A stretch of 64,000 nucleotides of DNA from Prochlorococcus sp. scB245a_519A13 (GTDB lineage Bacteria > Cyanobacteriota > Cyanobacteriia > PCC-6307 > Cyanobiaceae). Shown here piece after piece: positions 1 through 9,204 of this stretch. The stretch is taken from the NCBI GenBank assembly GCA_000634415.1, contig JFNH01000008.1:25768-89767 (forward strand). The letters run 5' to 3'. The notes under the pieces are model-generated. The model was not told the origin of the DNA. It ran no database searches and saw only the letters and a program-made list of their open reading frames with translations. The first letter of the stretch is position 1, and every line of letters begins with the position of its first letter. The position numbers and the translations under genes are program-made.

Positions 1-26
1 ATCGCTTCTAAATTCCTCTTTGAATC

Positions 27-986
27 TTATTTAACTTTAAGAACACTTAGTAATTTTTGAAAATCTAATGGTAATTCTGATTCAAATATCATTTCTTTAC
101 CATTTATTGGATGTATAAGTCCAAGCTTAATGGCGTGTAAAGCTTGGCCATCTAATTTACATGGTAGTTTTTTACATCTTCCATATAACGGATCACCCAC
201 AATTGGATGATTAATGTGAGCGCAATGTACTCTTATTTGATGCGTTCGCCCCGTATCTAGTTTGAAACTCATTAATGAGTAATTGCCAAATCTTTCTTCT
301 AATTTCCAATAGGTACAGGCATACCTTCCTGAAGTTTCTTCAACTACTTTATATTTCAATCTATTTAATTTATCTCTGCCAATGTTTCCCACTATTTGGC
401 CTTCTTCAGAATTCGGTGCTCCATGAATAACTGCAATATATTCGCGTGATGCTATTTTTTCTTTAATTTGTTTCTGGAGATTTACTAATGCCTCTTGGCT
501 TTTTGCAACAACCATACATCCGGATGTATCTTTATCTAATCTGTGAACAATCCCAGGTCTTAGTTTCCCATTAATTCCAGGTAGATCTTTACAGTGAAAA
601 ATTAATCCATTCACTAAAGTTCCAGATTTGTGTCCAGGGGCTGGATGAACAATTAGTCCTGATTGTTTATTAATTACTATGATGTGCTCGTCTTCAAAAA
701 GGATATTTAAATCCATTTTTTCAGGTTTCAAATAAATAAGAGGTTCTGGAGGAGGCATCCATATTTGAATATTGTCGCCATTTTTTAATGGGGTCTTTGC
801 TTTCGCAGTCTTATAGTTTACAAGTACTAAACCTGAATTTATAAAATGTTGAATTCTTGCTCTACTTTGTTCTGGCCTTTTACTTACCAACCATCTGTCT
901 AGCCTCATAGGAAGAGGTAGCTCATAAATAATTTCTATAAGCTCACCTTCTCCAATGCCGAAAGAATTTTGATTATTTAATTCCAT
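27..986 (-). CDS. rluD: RluA/RluD-family 23S rRNA pseudouridine synthase
   Basis: This enzyme isomerises uridines to pseudouridine in large-subunit rRNA; the exact target sites cannot be read from the sequence. An S4 RNA-binding domain lies at about residues 28-75 (RLDRWLVSKRPEQSRARIQ). The catalytic domain follows, with the family signature GIVHRLDKDTSG at about 145-156; Asp151 is the expected catalytic aspartate. GRTHQIRVH near residue 247 is a second conserved block. At 319 residues it is normal for the family. The ATG start overlaps the end of the upstream GTPase gene by 10 bases, so the two are probably cotranscribed and both serve ribosome maturation. RluD is preferred over RluA or RluC because of the S4 domain and length, but the subfamily is an inference. 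Confidence 0.88.
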   Translation of the reverse strand: MELNNQNSFGIGEGELIEIIYELPLPMRLDRWLVSKRPEQSRARIQHFINSGLVLVNYKTAKAKTPLKNGDNIQIWMPPPEPLIYLKPEKMDLNILFEDEHIIVINKQSGLIVHPAPGHKSGTLVNGLIFHCKDLPGINGKLRPGIVHRLDKDTSGCMVVAKSQEALVNLQKQIKEKIASREYIAVIHGAPNSEEGQIVGNIGRDKLNRLKYKVVEETSGRYACTYWKLEERFGNYSLMSFKLDTGRTHQIRVHCAHINHPIVGDPLYGRCKKLPCKLDGQALHAIKLGLIHPINGKEMIFESELPLDFQKLLSVLKVK

Positions 987-1849
987 AGTGGGACTTCTAA
1001 AGCAATTTTACCCAGCATTTGATTTCTATAATCTTCCAATAACTTATGAGACATTCTCCTTTTATCGCCTGAGGTATGTTTTGAAGCTGCTTCATCGATC
1101 CAAGCAGAAGGACTCTTAAAGCCTTTAGTAATATCAACTCCATATCTATTAGATATTTGTTTAACTGAGATATTCGCATTCTTATCTTTGTTGAGAGTGG
1201 ATATAATTTTGATAAATCCAATTGCGACACTCTCTATTTCATAAGCAGCTTCTCCAATATCGTCACACAGTGCAAGATTAAGTGCTGATTTTTGATCTTC
1301 TAAATTTGGAGGTATAACACCAGGAGCATCTAGCAGATCTATACCACTTTCTAATTTTATCCATCTTAAATTACGAGTCACGCCTGCTTTCCTAGCGCTA
1401 TCTACAACTCTTTTTTTTGCGATTCTATTAATTAATGCCGACTTTCCTACGTTTGGAAAACCAAGTGTAAGGGCTCTAATTGGCCTAATTCGCATTCCTC
1501 TAGAGAGTCTTCTATCGTCGATTGACGACCTAGAATCTTTGGCTGACTTACAAATTTCTTTAATCCCTATTCCTCTTTTAGCATCACACCAAAGAGGATA
1601 TTGATCTTTAGAATTAAACCATTTATTCCAACTATTGATTGTATTCGGGGAGATCATATCTGATCTGTTAATGACAAGAATATGTTTTTTATTATCTATC
1701 CATTTATTTAAGTGTGGATGTCCTGTTGACAAAGGAATTCGTGCATCTCTAACTTCTATAACTAAATCTACTTTATTGATTACTTCAGATAATTTCTTTT
1801 CTGCTTTTGCGATATGGCCTGGGTACCATTGGATTTTGGGTATGTCCAC
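977..1849 (-). CDS. ylqF: Ribosome biogenesis GTPase YlqF/RbgA
   Basis: This is a circularly permuted GTPase of the YlqF/RbgA family, which acts late in 50S subunit assembly. The permuted motif order is visible: G4 (NRSD, residues 61-64) precedes G1 (GFPNVGKSA, 130-138), and G3 (DAPG) follows at 174-177. The N-terminal segment IQWYPGHIAKAEKKL is typical of the family. At 290 residues the length is normal. The start codon is GTG. The gene overlaps the downstream rRNA pseudouridine synthase by 10 bases, giving a two-gene ribosome-maturation operon. It is divergent from pgk. Confidence 0.9.
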   Translation of the reverse strand: MDIPKIQWYPGHIAKAEKKLSEVINKVDLVIEVRDARIPLSTGHPHLNKWIDNKKHILVINRSDMISPNTINSWNKWFNSKDQYPLWCDAKRGIGIKEICKSAKDSRSSIDDRRLSRGMRIRPIRALTLGFPNVGKSALINRIAKKRVVDSARKAGVTRNLRWIKLESGIDLLDAPGVIPPNLEDQKSALNLALCDDIGEAAYEIESVAIGFIKIISTLNKDKNANISVKQISNRYGVDITKGFKSPSAWIDEAASKHTSGDKRRMSHKLLEDYRNQMLGKIALEVPLWN

Positions 1850-2061
1850 TTCAATAAATCAAATAAAATTTTGTATTCCTTTTAGTTTTTATAACTTTCA
1901 AAAGTATTTACTTCTAAATTTTAGTATAAATTTAATAACTAAAAATTTTTATAATCGTTAATTCTTAAAATTTATTAAGGCATAGGTAACAGTAACTACT
2001 TTTTAACCCAATAAGCCCAAATTAACGTTAGGGTCTTGAGATTATAAATATAGCTTGTTTA

Positions 2062-3270
2062 ATGTCAAAATTATCTCTTTCCAGTCTTGATAAGACACAT
2101 TTAGAAGGAAAAAAAGTTCTTGTAAGAGTAGATTTTAATGTTCCATTAAATGAAGACGGTCAAATAACTGACGATACGCGTATTCGTGCAGCGATCCCAA
2201 CTATTGAATATCTTATTAATCATTCTGCAAAAGTCATTTTAGCTGCTCATTTTGGTAGACCAAAGGGTCAGGTAAATGAAAAAATGAGATTAACTCCAGT
2301 AGCAGCAAGATTAAGTGAATTGTTGGGGCAAAATGTTGCTCTTACTAACAGTTGTATTGGTGATGAAGCAGTTGCACAATCAAATAGCTTATCTAATGGA
2401 GATGTTCTTTTACTTGAGAATGTTCGTTTTTTTGGCGAAGAGGAAAAGAACGACCTGGAGTTTGCTGAAAAATTAGCATCACATGCAGATATGTATGTAA
2501 ATGATGCTTTCGGTGCTGCTCATAGAGCGCATGCTTCAACTCAGGGTGTTACAAATTATTTAAGTCCCTCAGTAGCTGGATTTCTTTTAGAAAAAGAATT
2601 GAAATACCTACAAGGAGCAGTAGATTCCCCAAATCGTCCATTGGCAGCAATAGTTGGAGGGTCAAAGGTTAGTAGCAAAATAGGAGTACTTGATTCTTTA
2701 CTAGATAAGTGTGACAAAATCATGATTGGTGGAGGTATGATTTTCACTTTTTATAAAGCTAGAGGTTTAGATGTCGGAAAGAGCCTTGTAGAAGAAGATA
2801 AACTCGAGCTTGCTAAAGATTTAGAAGCAAAAGCAAAAGCAAAAGGAGTAGAGTTATTATTACCCACTGATGTTGTTTTGGCTGATGAATTTTCTCCTGA
2901 CGCCAGTAGTAAAATATCTCAAATTGATGCAATTAGTGGGAATTGGATGGGTCTAGATATTGGTCCAGATTCCATTAAAGTTTTTCAGAATGCTCTTGCA
3001 GAATGTAAGACAATTATTTGGAATGGTCCAATGGGAGTTTTTGAATTTGATAAATTTGCAGATGGTACAAATGCAATAGCTACGACTCTTGCGGACTTAA
3101 GTGCTTTTTCTGAAGTTTGTACAATAATTGGTGGTGGAGATTCAGTTGCAGCAGTTGAAAAAGCAGGATTAGCTGAGAAAATGTCTCATATATCTACAGG
3201 AGGTGGGGCTAGTTTGGAACTTTTAGAAGGTAAAACTTTACCAGGTGTGGCTGCGTTAAACGACGCTTAG
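2062..3270 (+). CDS. pgk: Phosphoglycerate kinase
   Basis: The enzyme interconverts 3-phosphoglycerate plus ATP and 1,3-bisphosphoglycerate plus ADP, in the Calvin cycle and glycolysis. Visible family blocks are VRVDFNVPL near the N-terminus, HFGRPKG at about residues 64-70, LLENVRF at about 117-123, GGSKVSSKI at about 200, and the nucleotide-binding GGGDSVAA near residue 356. At 402 residues it is full length. The 212-base gap upstream separates it from the divergent ylqF and should hold the promoter. Its stop lies one base from the end of the convergent secreted-protein gene, with no clear terminator between them. Confidence 0.97.
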   Translation: MSKLSLSSLDKTHLEGKKVLVRVDFNVPLNEDGQITDDTRIRAAIPTIEYLINHSAKVILAAHFGRPKGQVNEKMRLTPVAARLSELLGQNVALTNSCIGDEAVAQSNSLSNGDVLLLENVRFFGEEEKNDLEFAEKLASHADMYVNDAFGAAHRAHASTQGVTNYLSPSVAGFLLEKELKYLQGAVDSPNRPLAAIVGGSKVSSKIGVLDSLLDKCDKIMIGGGMIFTFYKARGLDVGKSLVEEDKLELAKDLEAKAKAKGVELLLPTDVVLADEFSPDASSKISQIDAISGNWMGLDIGPDSIKVFQNALAECKTIIWNGPMGVFEFDKFADGTNAIATTLADLSAFSEVCTIIGGGDSVAAVEKAGLAEKMSHISTGGGASLELLEGKTLPGVAALNDA

Positions 3271-3271
3271 G

Positions 3272-4006
3272 CTATATCTCATCAACAATATCAATGCTCT
3301 TTGTGAAAGTAATCATTCCCTCAGGATGAGCTATGATTCCTGACCAAATTTGCATCCCTGGTTTTGAAGGGGCTCTTGTAATTTTAAAAATCCCTCCAGA
3401 CGCCAATGGTTCCAATAATATTTCTTGTTCAAACAATGAATTAACTTGATGAGGTTTTATAGCTCCAGCAATAATCACTTCTTCAAGAGGCTTATTTAGA
3501 ATTATATCGATATCGTATTTTGAACCAGTAAGAACCCTATCAGGAATTTTAAAACTAATATCTATTTTTTTATTATCGTTTCTTATTGTGGTGAATAAAT
3601 TTTTGATAATCCCTTCACTTATTTTTCCATTTAGAACTGAAAAAATATAATCGAAATCGGATTCGAGTATATGCATTTCTCCGTTAACTATTTTTTCCCC
3701 AGAAACTTTTATTCTCAATATTTCTTTATTTGGAATATTTGACTCTAATCTTTTGATTTTCCATTTGCTGTTAGGGAAATCATTGATAATCTTTGAGAAC
3801 TGTTTTGGTATATTTTGGTTTTCATCATTTCTAAAATTTTTTTTAATAAACTCTAAGTCTCGCTTATTTAATGAGGTTTCTAAATTTCTTATAAAATCAA
3901 CTTTTAAGGTTTGCGTTATTGCTGAATATGGGAGAATGAGATAAACAAATAAGTAGAGAGGGAATCCTATATTTCTGAATAAGTTTAAATTCAACATATT
4001 TATCAT
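3272..4006 (-). CDS. Secreted or lumenal protein of unknown function
   Basis: I do not recognise a named family. The protein has a hydrophobic N-terminal segment (about residues 8-30, ending near PYSAITQT) that looks like a signal peptide, so export to the thylakoid lumen or periplasm is likely. The remainder looks like two modules: an N-terminal part with charged helices (about 30-110) and a C-terminal beta-rich part (about 145-240) with the phrase IPDRVLTGSKYDIDIILNKP, which could be a small beta sandwich. A second Met at residue 4 could also be the start. It is convergent with pgk and divergent from murG with a 32-base gap. Confidence 0.7.
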   Translation of the reverse strand: MINMLNLNLFRNIGFPLYLFVYLILPYSAITQTLKVDFIRNLETSLNKRDLEFIKKNFRNDENQNIPKQFSKIINDFPNSKWKIKRLESNIPNKEILRIKVSGEKIVNGEMHILESDFDYIFSVLNGKISEGIIKNLFTTIRNDNKKIDISFKIPDRVLTGSKYDIDIILNKPLEEVIIAGAIKPHQVNSLFEQEILLEPLASGGIFKITRAPSKPGMQIWSGIIAHPEGMITFTKSIDIVDEI

Positions 4007-4038
4007 TCATTATTTTCATTCTACTAATTTAAGTTTTT

Positions 4039-5130
4039 ATGTCTAAAAAAAATAATTTATTAGTTGCAGCTAGTGGAACAGGTGGCCATATTTTTCCAGC
4101 TTTAGCAGTTTCTAAAGAGGTAGAAGATGAGTGGAATATTCATTGGTTGGGAATTCAGCAAAGACTTGATGCGAATTTTATTCCCCAAAAATATAATTTG
4201 AAGACTTTGAATATAAAGACACCAAGAAAAAATAATTTTTTGTTTTATCAATATATAAAAATTCTAATGTCAACTTTCCAAATAATTAGGATCTTAAAAG
4301 AAAAAAAAATTAACTTGGTTTTTACGACTGGAGGTTATTTATCTGCCCCTACTATTGTTGCTTCAAAACTTCTCAGGATACCTGTCATTATTCATGAATC
4401 AAATTTAATTCCAGGAATGGTCACGAAATATTTTGGTTTTTTGTGTAACTATGTTTTTCTAGGATTTAAGAAAACGAATTCTTATTTAAGAAATTGTAAA
4501 ACTATTTTCACTGGGACTCCTTTAAGAGATCAATTCTATAAATCCCATCCCGTGCCAGAATGGGTCCCAAAAGGAAAAGGACCTCTTTTGATTGTTATGG
4601 GAGGTAGCCAAGGAGCAAAAGCTATAAATCAAATTCTTTACGAATCTCTTGAATTTTTAATAAAAAAACAGTTTCGGATAGTTCATATTATTGGCGAATG
4701 TAATCAACAATCCTTTAATGTAAAAAATTTCAATAATTATGTTCAAAAGAAATTTACTAATGAAATCGCAGCTTTGATTCAAAACTGTGATCTTGTAATA
4801 TCGAGATCCGGTGCAGGAACAATAAATGAACTTATAGAAACTGAAAAACCTTCAATTTTAATTCCATTTCCTTATTCTAAAAATAATCACCAGGAGAAAA
4901 ATGCAATGATTCTTGCCGAAAGTGGAGGCTCAGTTTTAATGAGTCAAAGTAAAATTTCTAAAGAAGTTTTTGAAGAAACTATAGAAAGAATTTTTAAGAG
5001 AAAATCAAAAAACGGGAAATATTACTATGAAATTTTAGATATTATGAAGAAGAACATGGAAAATCATAATAAAATCAAATCTAAAATTGAGATTAGAAAA
5101 TTTTTTAATTATTTTTTAAAGGAATTCTGA
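4039..5130 (+). CDS. murG: MurG, lipid II synthase (GlcNAc transferase)
   Basis: MurG transfers GlcNAc from UDP-GlcNAc to lipid I on the cytoplasmic face of the membrane, the last cytosolic step of peptidoglycan synthesis. The glycine-rich GTGGHIFPALAV loop is at about residues 13-24, the second GGSQGAKAIN loop is at about 188-197, and the donor-binding region SRSGAGTINELIE and FPYSKNNHQEKNA lie in the C-terminal half. At 363 residues it matches the family. Its last 22 bases overlap the convergent aminotransferase gene. Confidence 0.95.
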   Translation: MSKKNNLLVAASGTGGHIFPALAVSKEVEDEWNIHWLGIQQRLDANFIPQKYNLKTLNIKTPRKNNFLFYQYIKILMSTFQIIRILKEKKINLVFTTGGYLSAPTIVASKLLRIPVIIHESNLIPGMVTKYFGFLCNYVFLGFKKTNSYLRNCKTIFTGTPLRDQFYKSHPVPEWVPKGKGPLLIVMGGSQGAKAINQILYESLEFLIKKQFRIVHIIGECNQQSFNVKNFNNYVQKKFTNEIAALIQNCDLVISRSGAGTINELIETEKPSILIPFPYSKNNHQEKNAMILAESGGSVLMSQSKISKEVFEETIERIFKRKSKNGKYYYEILDIMKKNMENHNKIKSKIEIRKFFNYFLKEF

Positions 5131-6233
5131 ATTTCTTTACATAAAAGGGTGTTATTTTTCCTATTCTGCAAACTTATTCTTGCCCACTTTTCATCCAGAA
5201 ATCTAAATGAAGTACATTCTCTAAGCAATATTCCCTTATTTTCTAAGTATTTTATATTAGGCGATAAGGATTTTTTACTTTCTATTAAAAAAAAGTTGGT
5301 TGAAGAGTTATGAACTTTAAGGTTCTCTATTTTTGATAATTTTTCAAATACTCTTTTTTTTTCAATATTTATCCAGCTGTGAATCTGTTTTGTCCACTGT
5401 TCATAGAATTTCTTATTACTTAGTAAATCAATTCCGGCTTTAATAGAAAATGAATTTAAAGGCCAAGGATCTCTATTGATTTCCCATTGTTTTAGTATTT
5501 TCGATGAGCCAATAACGTAACCTAATCTAAGACCAGGAATATTGAAGATTTTAGTCAAGCTTCTCAAGACTAATAAATTGTCAAATCTTTGGGTTAATGG
5601 TATTAAAGATTCTTTCTCTCCATTAGGTGTTATCGATAAGAAAGCTTCATCACAGATAACTAATTTATATTTTTTTACAACTTCCTCCAATGAATTCTTT
5701 TCCCATAATTGGCCGGTAGGGTTATGTGGATTTGTTATCCAAATAACATCACCTTTTGGATGCAGCGGAAATGATTGAGGAAAAATATCATTCCAGTTTT
5801 TTGGTAATTCGCAATGTATAAAATTGCTATTCCAACAATTTAAAGATCTTTCATAATCAACAAATGATGGAGAAGGAATACAACTTATTCCAAATTTGGA
5901 TGCTTCATAACCTGCCCAGGTTATTAGTTCAGAAGCTCCATTTCCAGGCAATATATTATCTGGATTTATCCCATGAAATTTACCGATTATTTCTTTCAGA
6001 TCATTCAAGTTTCTCTCTGGGTAATATCTAAATCCAAGATTCTTAATTCCAGCATTTAATGATTCTATTAGTATTTGAGGCGGATCAAAGGGTACTAATG
6101 AGGCACTTGCGTCAATAATTTCAGAGGGTAATAAATTTAATTTTCTTGCATTTGCATATACATTTCCTCCATGCTTTAAGTTTGATATTTGCATGGTTAA
6201 TGTTGAGTAATCATTAGTTTTCGGATTGTTCAT
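5109..6233 (-). CDS. PLP aminotransferase-fold enzyme, CobC/CobD or HisC type
   Basis: This is a fold-type I PLP enzyme related to threonine-phosphate decarboxylase (CobD/CobC) and histidinol-phosphate aminotransferase. Visible are HGGNVYANARKL at the N-terminus, typical of CobC/CobD, then LPGNGASELI, NPHNPTG, ICDEAFL, and RSLTKIFNIPGLRLGY, which carries the PLP-binding lysine. A cobalamin role (aminopropanol arm) is favoured because this type of organism makes a corrinoid cofactor, but substrate choice cannot be settled here. It starts 17 bases after the pyrD stop, so it is probably the last gene of the rplL-rnhA-pyrD run. It overlaps murG by 22 bases at the 3' end. Confidence 0.78.
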   Translation of the reverse strand: MNNPKTNDYSTLTMQISNLKHGGNVYANARKLNLLPSEIIDASASLVPFDPPQILIESLNAGIKNLGFRYYPERNLNDLKEIIGKFHGINPDNILPGNGASELITWAGYEASKFGISCIPSPSFVDYERSLNCWNSNFIHCELPKNWNDIFPQSFPLHPKGDVIWITNPHNPTGQLWEKNSLEEVVKKYKLVICDEAFLSITPNGEKESLIPLTQRFDNLLVLRSLTKIFNIPGLRLGYVIGSSKILKQWEINRDPWPLNSFSIKAGIDLLSNKKFYEQWTKQIHSWINIEKKRVFEKLSKIENLKVHNSSTNFFLIESKKSLSPNIKYLENKGILLRECTSFRFLDEKWARISLQNRKNNTLLCKEIQNSFKK

Positions 6234-6250
6234 TATTCATTTTCTAATTT

Positions 6251-7420
6251 TTATTTAACCCATTTTAAATCTGATCCAATGGCCTCTTTTATATTAGATA
6301 ATTCATGTTTATTGAGTTGCTTTAAAATCCCTTCAAGTATATTGGGGACTAATTGTGGCCCCTTATATATCCATCCAGTATAAAGTTGAATTAATGATGC
6401 TCCAGAACAAATTCTTTCCCAAGCCGACTCTGGACTATCGATTCCTCCAACGCCAATTAAAATAATCTTTTTATCAATATTATGAATATGTTTTATTATT
6501 TGATTTGCTTTTTTTTGTAGAGGCTTTCCACTTAATCCTCCATTTTCTTCAGAAAGTAATAATCCTGTTTGGCTGATCTTCCTATTTTCAAGACCTAATC
6601 TATCTATACTGGTGTTAGTAGCAATTATCCCATCGATATTTTCCTCGATTATTAACTGGCAAATATCTTCAATATCTTTAAGGCTTAAATCTGGCGCAAT
6701 TTTTACAAATAATGGTGGACAATTAGGTAAGTTTTTAATTTCTCTAAGAAGTTCTTTTAGAAGAATCGGATCTTGCAACTTTCTTAGTCCTTCAGTATTT
6801 GGAGAACTGACGTTTATAGCTGCATAATCACAATATGGAATTAATAATTTTAGAGAAGTTAAATAATCATCTTTTGCTTGAGATAAATCTGTAATTTTAG
6901 ACTTGCCAAAATTTATCCCTAAACAAATATTCTTTCTATTTTTTTTAAAATCAATTCTTTGTTCTACAAAGTTTTTAACTAGATTTTCAGCACCATTGTT
7001 ATTAAAACCCATTCTATTTAATGCTGCTTCTTCTTCCGCTAATCTAAACAACCTTGGTTTGGGATTTCCATTCTGAGCAAATTTGGTTACTGTACCAAGT
7101 TCGGCAAATCCAAAACCAAAATCTTTCCATACATTTGCAGCATTTCCATTTTTGTCAAAACCAGCAGCTAAACCAATTGGATTACAAAAATTTATACCAC
7201 ATATGTTCTGATTTAACCTTTTATCAACTATAGAAAATTCTTCATTTAGATTTTTTAAGATAGATGAAACTACAGGCCAATTATATTTTCTTGAACTGAA
7301 TGATAAAAGGCTAAGAGATAAATTAGTTAAGTATTCTGCATCAATTCCAGAGTCTCTTTTTAATACAGGGGTAAACAAGTTTTTATAAAGATTTTTAAAT
7401 ACCCCTTTCTGTTCATTCAT
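6251..7420 (-). CDS. pyrD: Dihydroorotate dehydrogenase, quinone-dependent (class 2)
   Basis: It oxidises dihydroorotate to orotate in pyrimidine synthesis and passes electrons to quinone at the membrane. FMN-barrel motifs are clear: NPIGLAAGFDKNG, GFGFAELGTVT, NRMGFNNNGAE, INVSSPNTEGLR, ATNTSIDR with a following GLSGKPL, and the phosphate-binding GVGGIDSPESAWE and GASLIQLYTG. The N-terminal helical extension marks class 2. I chose the ATG at 7420 (MNEQKGVF), five bases after the rnhA stop. A TTG 33 bases further upstream would overlap rnhA and is less likely. The protein is 389 residues. Confidence 0.94.
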   Translation of the reverse strand: MNEQKGVFKNLYKNLFTPVLKRDSGIDAEYLTNLSLSLLSFSSRKYNWPVVSSILKNLNEEFSIVDKRLNQNICGINFCNPIGLAAGFDKNGNAANVWKDFGFGFAELGTVTKFAQNGNPKPRLFRLAEEEAALNRMGFNNNGAENLVKNFVEQRIDFKKNRKNICLGINFGKSKITDLSQAKDDYLTSLKLLIPYCDYAAINVSSPNTEGLRKLQDPILLKELLREIKNLPNCPPLFVKIAPDLSLKDIEDICQLIIEENIDGIIATNTSIDRLGLENRKISQTGLLLSEENGGLSGKPLQKKANQIIKHIHNIDKKIILIGVGGIDSPESAWERICSGASLIQLYTGWIYKGPQLVPNILEGILKQLNKHELSNIKEAIGSDLKWVK

Positions 7421-7425
7421 AAAAA

Positions 7426-8145
7426 TTAGGCTTCTTTTTTTTCTATTATCCAATATTTTTTATCTTTAGGAATCAATCTCCAATTACGCCATTCAAAAAG
7501 TGAATATAGTTTGATCTTTAAGTGGTTTTCTTCACCTAATAAGGTGCTTAGTTCTGGTGAACTTAACAAATACTTTTTATCAGCAAATTTTTGAATTAAT
7601 TCATTTCTTGAAAATAATTCCTGAATTTCTGAAGGGGCATTTTTTTCAAGAAAGTCAGCTGAAGATTCTGACTTCTTTAATTTACTTTCTATAGATATAC
7701 CTTTGCTATAGTTAGTTGCGATTTTATCAACCCTATCATTTTGTTTGTCACCACTATGACCCTTAACATATTCCATTACTAGGCCATTAATTCTTAATTG
7801 ATCAATTTTTTGCCATAAATCAAGATTTTGAACTGATTTCCCTGTGCTTGTTTTCCATCCATTTCTCTTCCAATTAGTAATCCATTTTGTATAACCTTCT
7901 ATGACATATTTACTATCAGTTCTTAATTTAAAGTTCTCTTTTAATTTATAGGTTTTTAATTTCTCAAGTGTTTTTATAGCCGCAGTGAGTTCCATTCTAT
8001 TATTGGTAGTATTTTGCTCGGAACCACCTATTTCTAATTCACTTTTGTCGTCAAAAATTATTAATCCACCCCAACCACCTGGACCTGGATTACCACTGCA
8101 GGCTCCATCAGTTGCAGCTTCAATTGCAATACTATCAATATTCAT
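7426..8145 (-). CDS. rnhA: Ribonuclease HI with C-terminal extension
   Basis: The enzyme cleaves RNA in RNA-DNA hybrids. The catalytic carboxylates are visible: Asp13 (ATDGACSGNPGPGGWG), Glu52 (NNRMELTAA), Asp77 (RTDSKYV) and Asp140, with His130 in KGHSGDKQNDRVD. The catalytic domain ends near residue 150, the usual length of RNase HI. Here about 90 further residues follow, with SSPELSTLLG and a tryptophan-bearing WRNWRLIPKDKKYWII. I infer a small separate C-terminal domain of unknown role. A 9-bp hairpin sits just upstream of the start, between this gene and rplL. Confidence 0.92.
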   Translation of the reverse strand: MNIDSIAIEAATDGACSGNPGPGGWGGLIIFDDKSELEIGGSEQNTTNNRMELTAAIKTLEKLKTYKLKENFKLRTDSKYVIEGYTKWITNWKRNGWKTSTGKSVQNLDLWQKIDQLRINGLVMEYVKGHSGDKQNDRVDKIATNYSKGISIESKLKKSESSADFLEKNAPSEIQELFSRNELIQKFADKKYLLSSPELSTLLGEENHLKIKLYSLFEWRNWRLIPKDKKYWIIEKKEA

Positions 8146-8153
8146 AATTTTTG

Positions 8154-8178
8154 AAGCCGATATAAAGTCTATCGGCTT
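8154..8178 (-). other. 9-bp perfect hairpin between rplL and rnhA
   Basis: An inverted repeat, AAGCCGATA and TATCGGCTT, has a 7-base loop. In the minus-strand transcript it follows the rplL stop by 14 bases and ends 8 bases before the rnhA ATG. There is no U-run directly after it in either direction, so it is not a standard intrinsic terminator. It could lower readthrough, stabilise the upstream ribosomal-protein mRNA, or mask the rnhA ribosome binding site. Confidence 0.6.
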
Positions 8179-8192
8179 GAAAAAATTTTCTC

Positions 8193-8588
8193 TTACTTAA
8201 GTGTAACTTTACCGCCAGCTTCTTCAATCTCTTTCTTTAAAGATTCAGCATCGGCTTTAGCAATTCCTTCTTTTACTGTTTTTGGTGCAGATTCAACAAG
8301 TGCTTTTGCATCGCCAAGACCTAGACCAGTTGCATTTCTTACAACCTTAAGTACTTTGATTTTTGCAGCTGCATCAAAGCTTTCGAGAACTACATCGAAT
8401 TCAGTTTTTTCTTCAGCAGTGCCGCCATCTGCGTCACCGCCAGCTGCTCCTGGAGCTGCCATAACTACACCTGCAGAAGCTGCAGCAGATACACCAAAAG
8501 CCTCTTCAATTTGCTTTACAAGCTCAGATGCTTCTAAAAGTGATAGAGATTTTAATGATTCAAGAATTTCTTCAGTTTTTGAGGACAT
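8193..8588 (-). CDS. rplL: 50S ribosomal protein L7/L12
   Basis: This is the stalk protein that recruits translation factors. The N-terminal dimerisation helices, an Ala/Gly-rich hinge (about residues 33-58) and the C-terminal domain ([20 protein letters not shown], then [16 protein letters not shown]) are in the standard order. At 131 residues it is normal for cyanobacteria. It lies 28 bases downstream of rplJ, the usual L10-L7/L12 unit. Confidence 0.97.
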   Translation of the reverse strand: MSSKTEEILESLKSLSLLEASELVKQIEEAFGVSAAASAGVVMAAPGAAGGDADGGTAEEKTEFDVVLESFDAAAKIKVLKVVRNATGLGLGDAKALVESAPKTVKEGIAKADAESLKKEIEEAGGKVTLK

Positions 8589-8616
8589 TTTCTTAAAAGT
8601 TAATTAGGTTTTGAAT

Positions 8617-9144
8617 TTAGGATTCTGATTTTTCAGAATGTTGTTTAAGTGATCTAGCAAGTCCAGAAGGTACTTCATTAATAGAGATCGCAATTTTTGT
8701 TGCAACGCCATTAAGAGCGCCAGCAATTTTTGCCATCAATACTTCTTTAGATGGAAGACTTGCAATTTCTTTTATTTCAGAATCGCTAAGAAGTCTGCCT
8801 TCAAATAAAGCTCCTTTGGTCTCGGATTTTTTGGTGTCTTTTTGAAAAGATTGGATTGCTTTTACAGCACCACCAACATCTTCTTTAATTAAGACAAAAG
8901 CATTTGTTCCGGTCAGTAAAGATTCAAGATCGTTCCAATTACTATCTCCATCAATAGCTTTGCGCATTAATGAATTTTTAGTAACTTTGCAGATGCCGTT
9001 AGTTGTTTGCAATCTAGATCGCAAATCTGACATCTCTTTGATAGTTAAACCTTTATAGTCAAGAACTACAGCCATTTCCGAGTCGTCTAAAAGAGATTTA
9101 ATCTCAGTAACGATTTTTTGCTTATTCTCTAGTGTTCGGCCCAT
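8617..9144 (-). CDS. rplJ: 50S ribosomal protein L10
   Basis: L10 forms the base of the stalk and anchors L7/L12 dimers to 23S rRNA. The N-terminal rRNA-binding domain ([19 protein letters not shown], then [12 protein letters not shown]) and the C-terminal helix that holds L7/L12 are recognisable over 175 residues. The preceding 190-base gap carries an L10 leader. Repression by free L10-L7/L12 at that leader is the known control in bacteria and is expected here. Confidence 0.96.
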   Translation of the reverse strand: MGRTLENKQKIVTEIKSLLDDSEMAVVLDYKGLTIKEMSDLRSRLQTTNGICKVTKNSLMRKAIDGDSNWNDLESLLTGTNAFVLIKEDVGGAVKAIQSFQKDTKKSETKGALFEGRLLSDSEIKEIASLPSKEVLMAKIAGALNGVATKIAISINEVPSGLARSLKQHSEKSES

Positions 9145-9204
9145 TGATGTTTTTTGGATCGTAATTTAGGGAGAGCAGGAAATGCGGCAAAGTTCTTTAA
9201 AAGA

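Noticed and set aside
8356..8607. Long antisense frame across rplL
   Set aside because: It mirrors the Ala/Gly-rich coding of rplL and has no ribosome binding site or family match.
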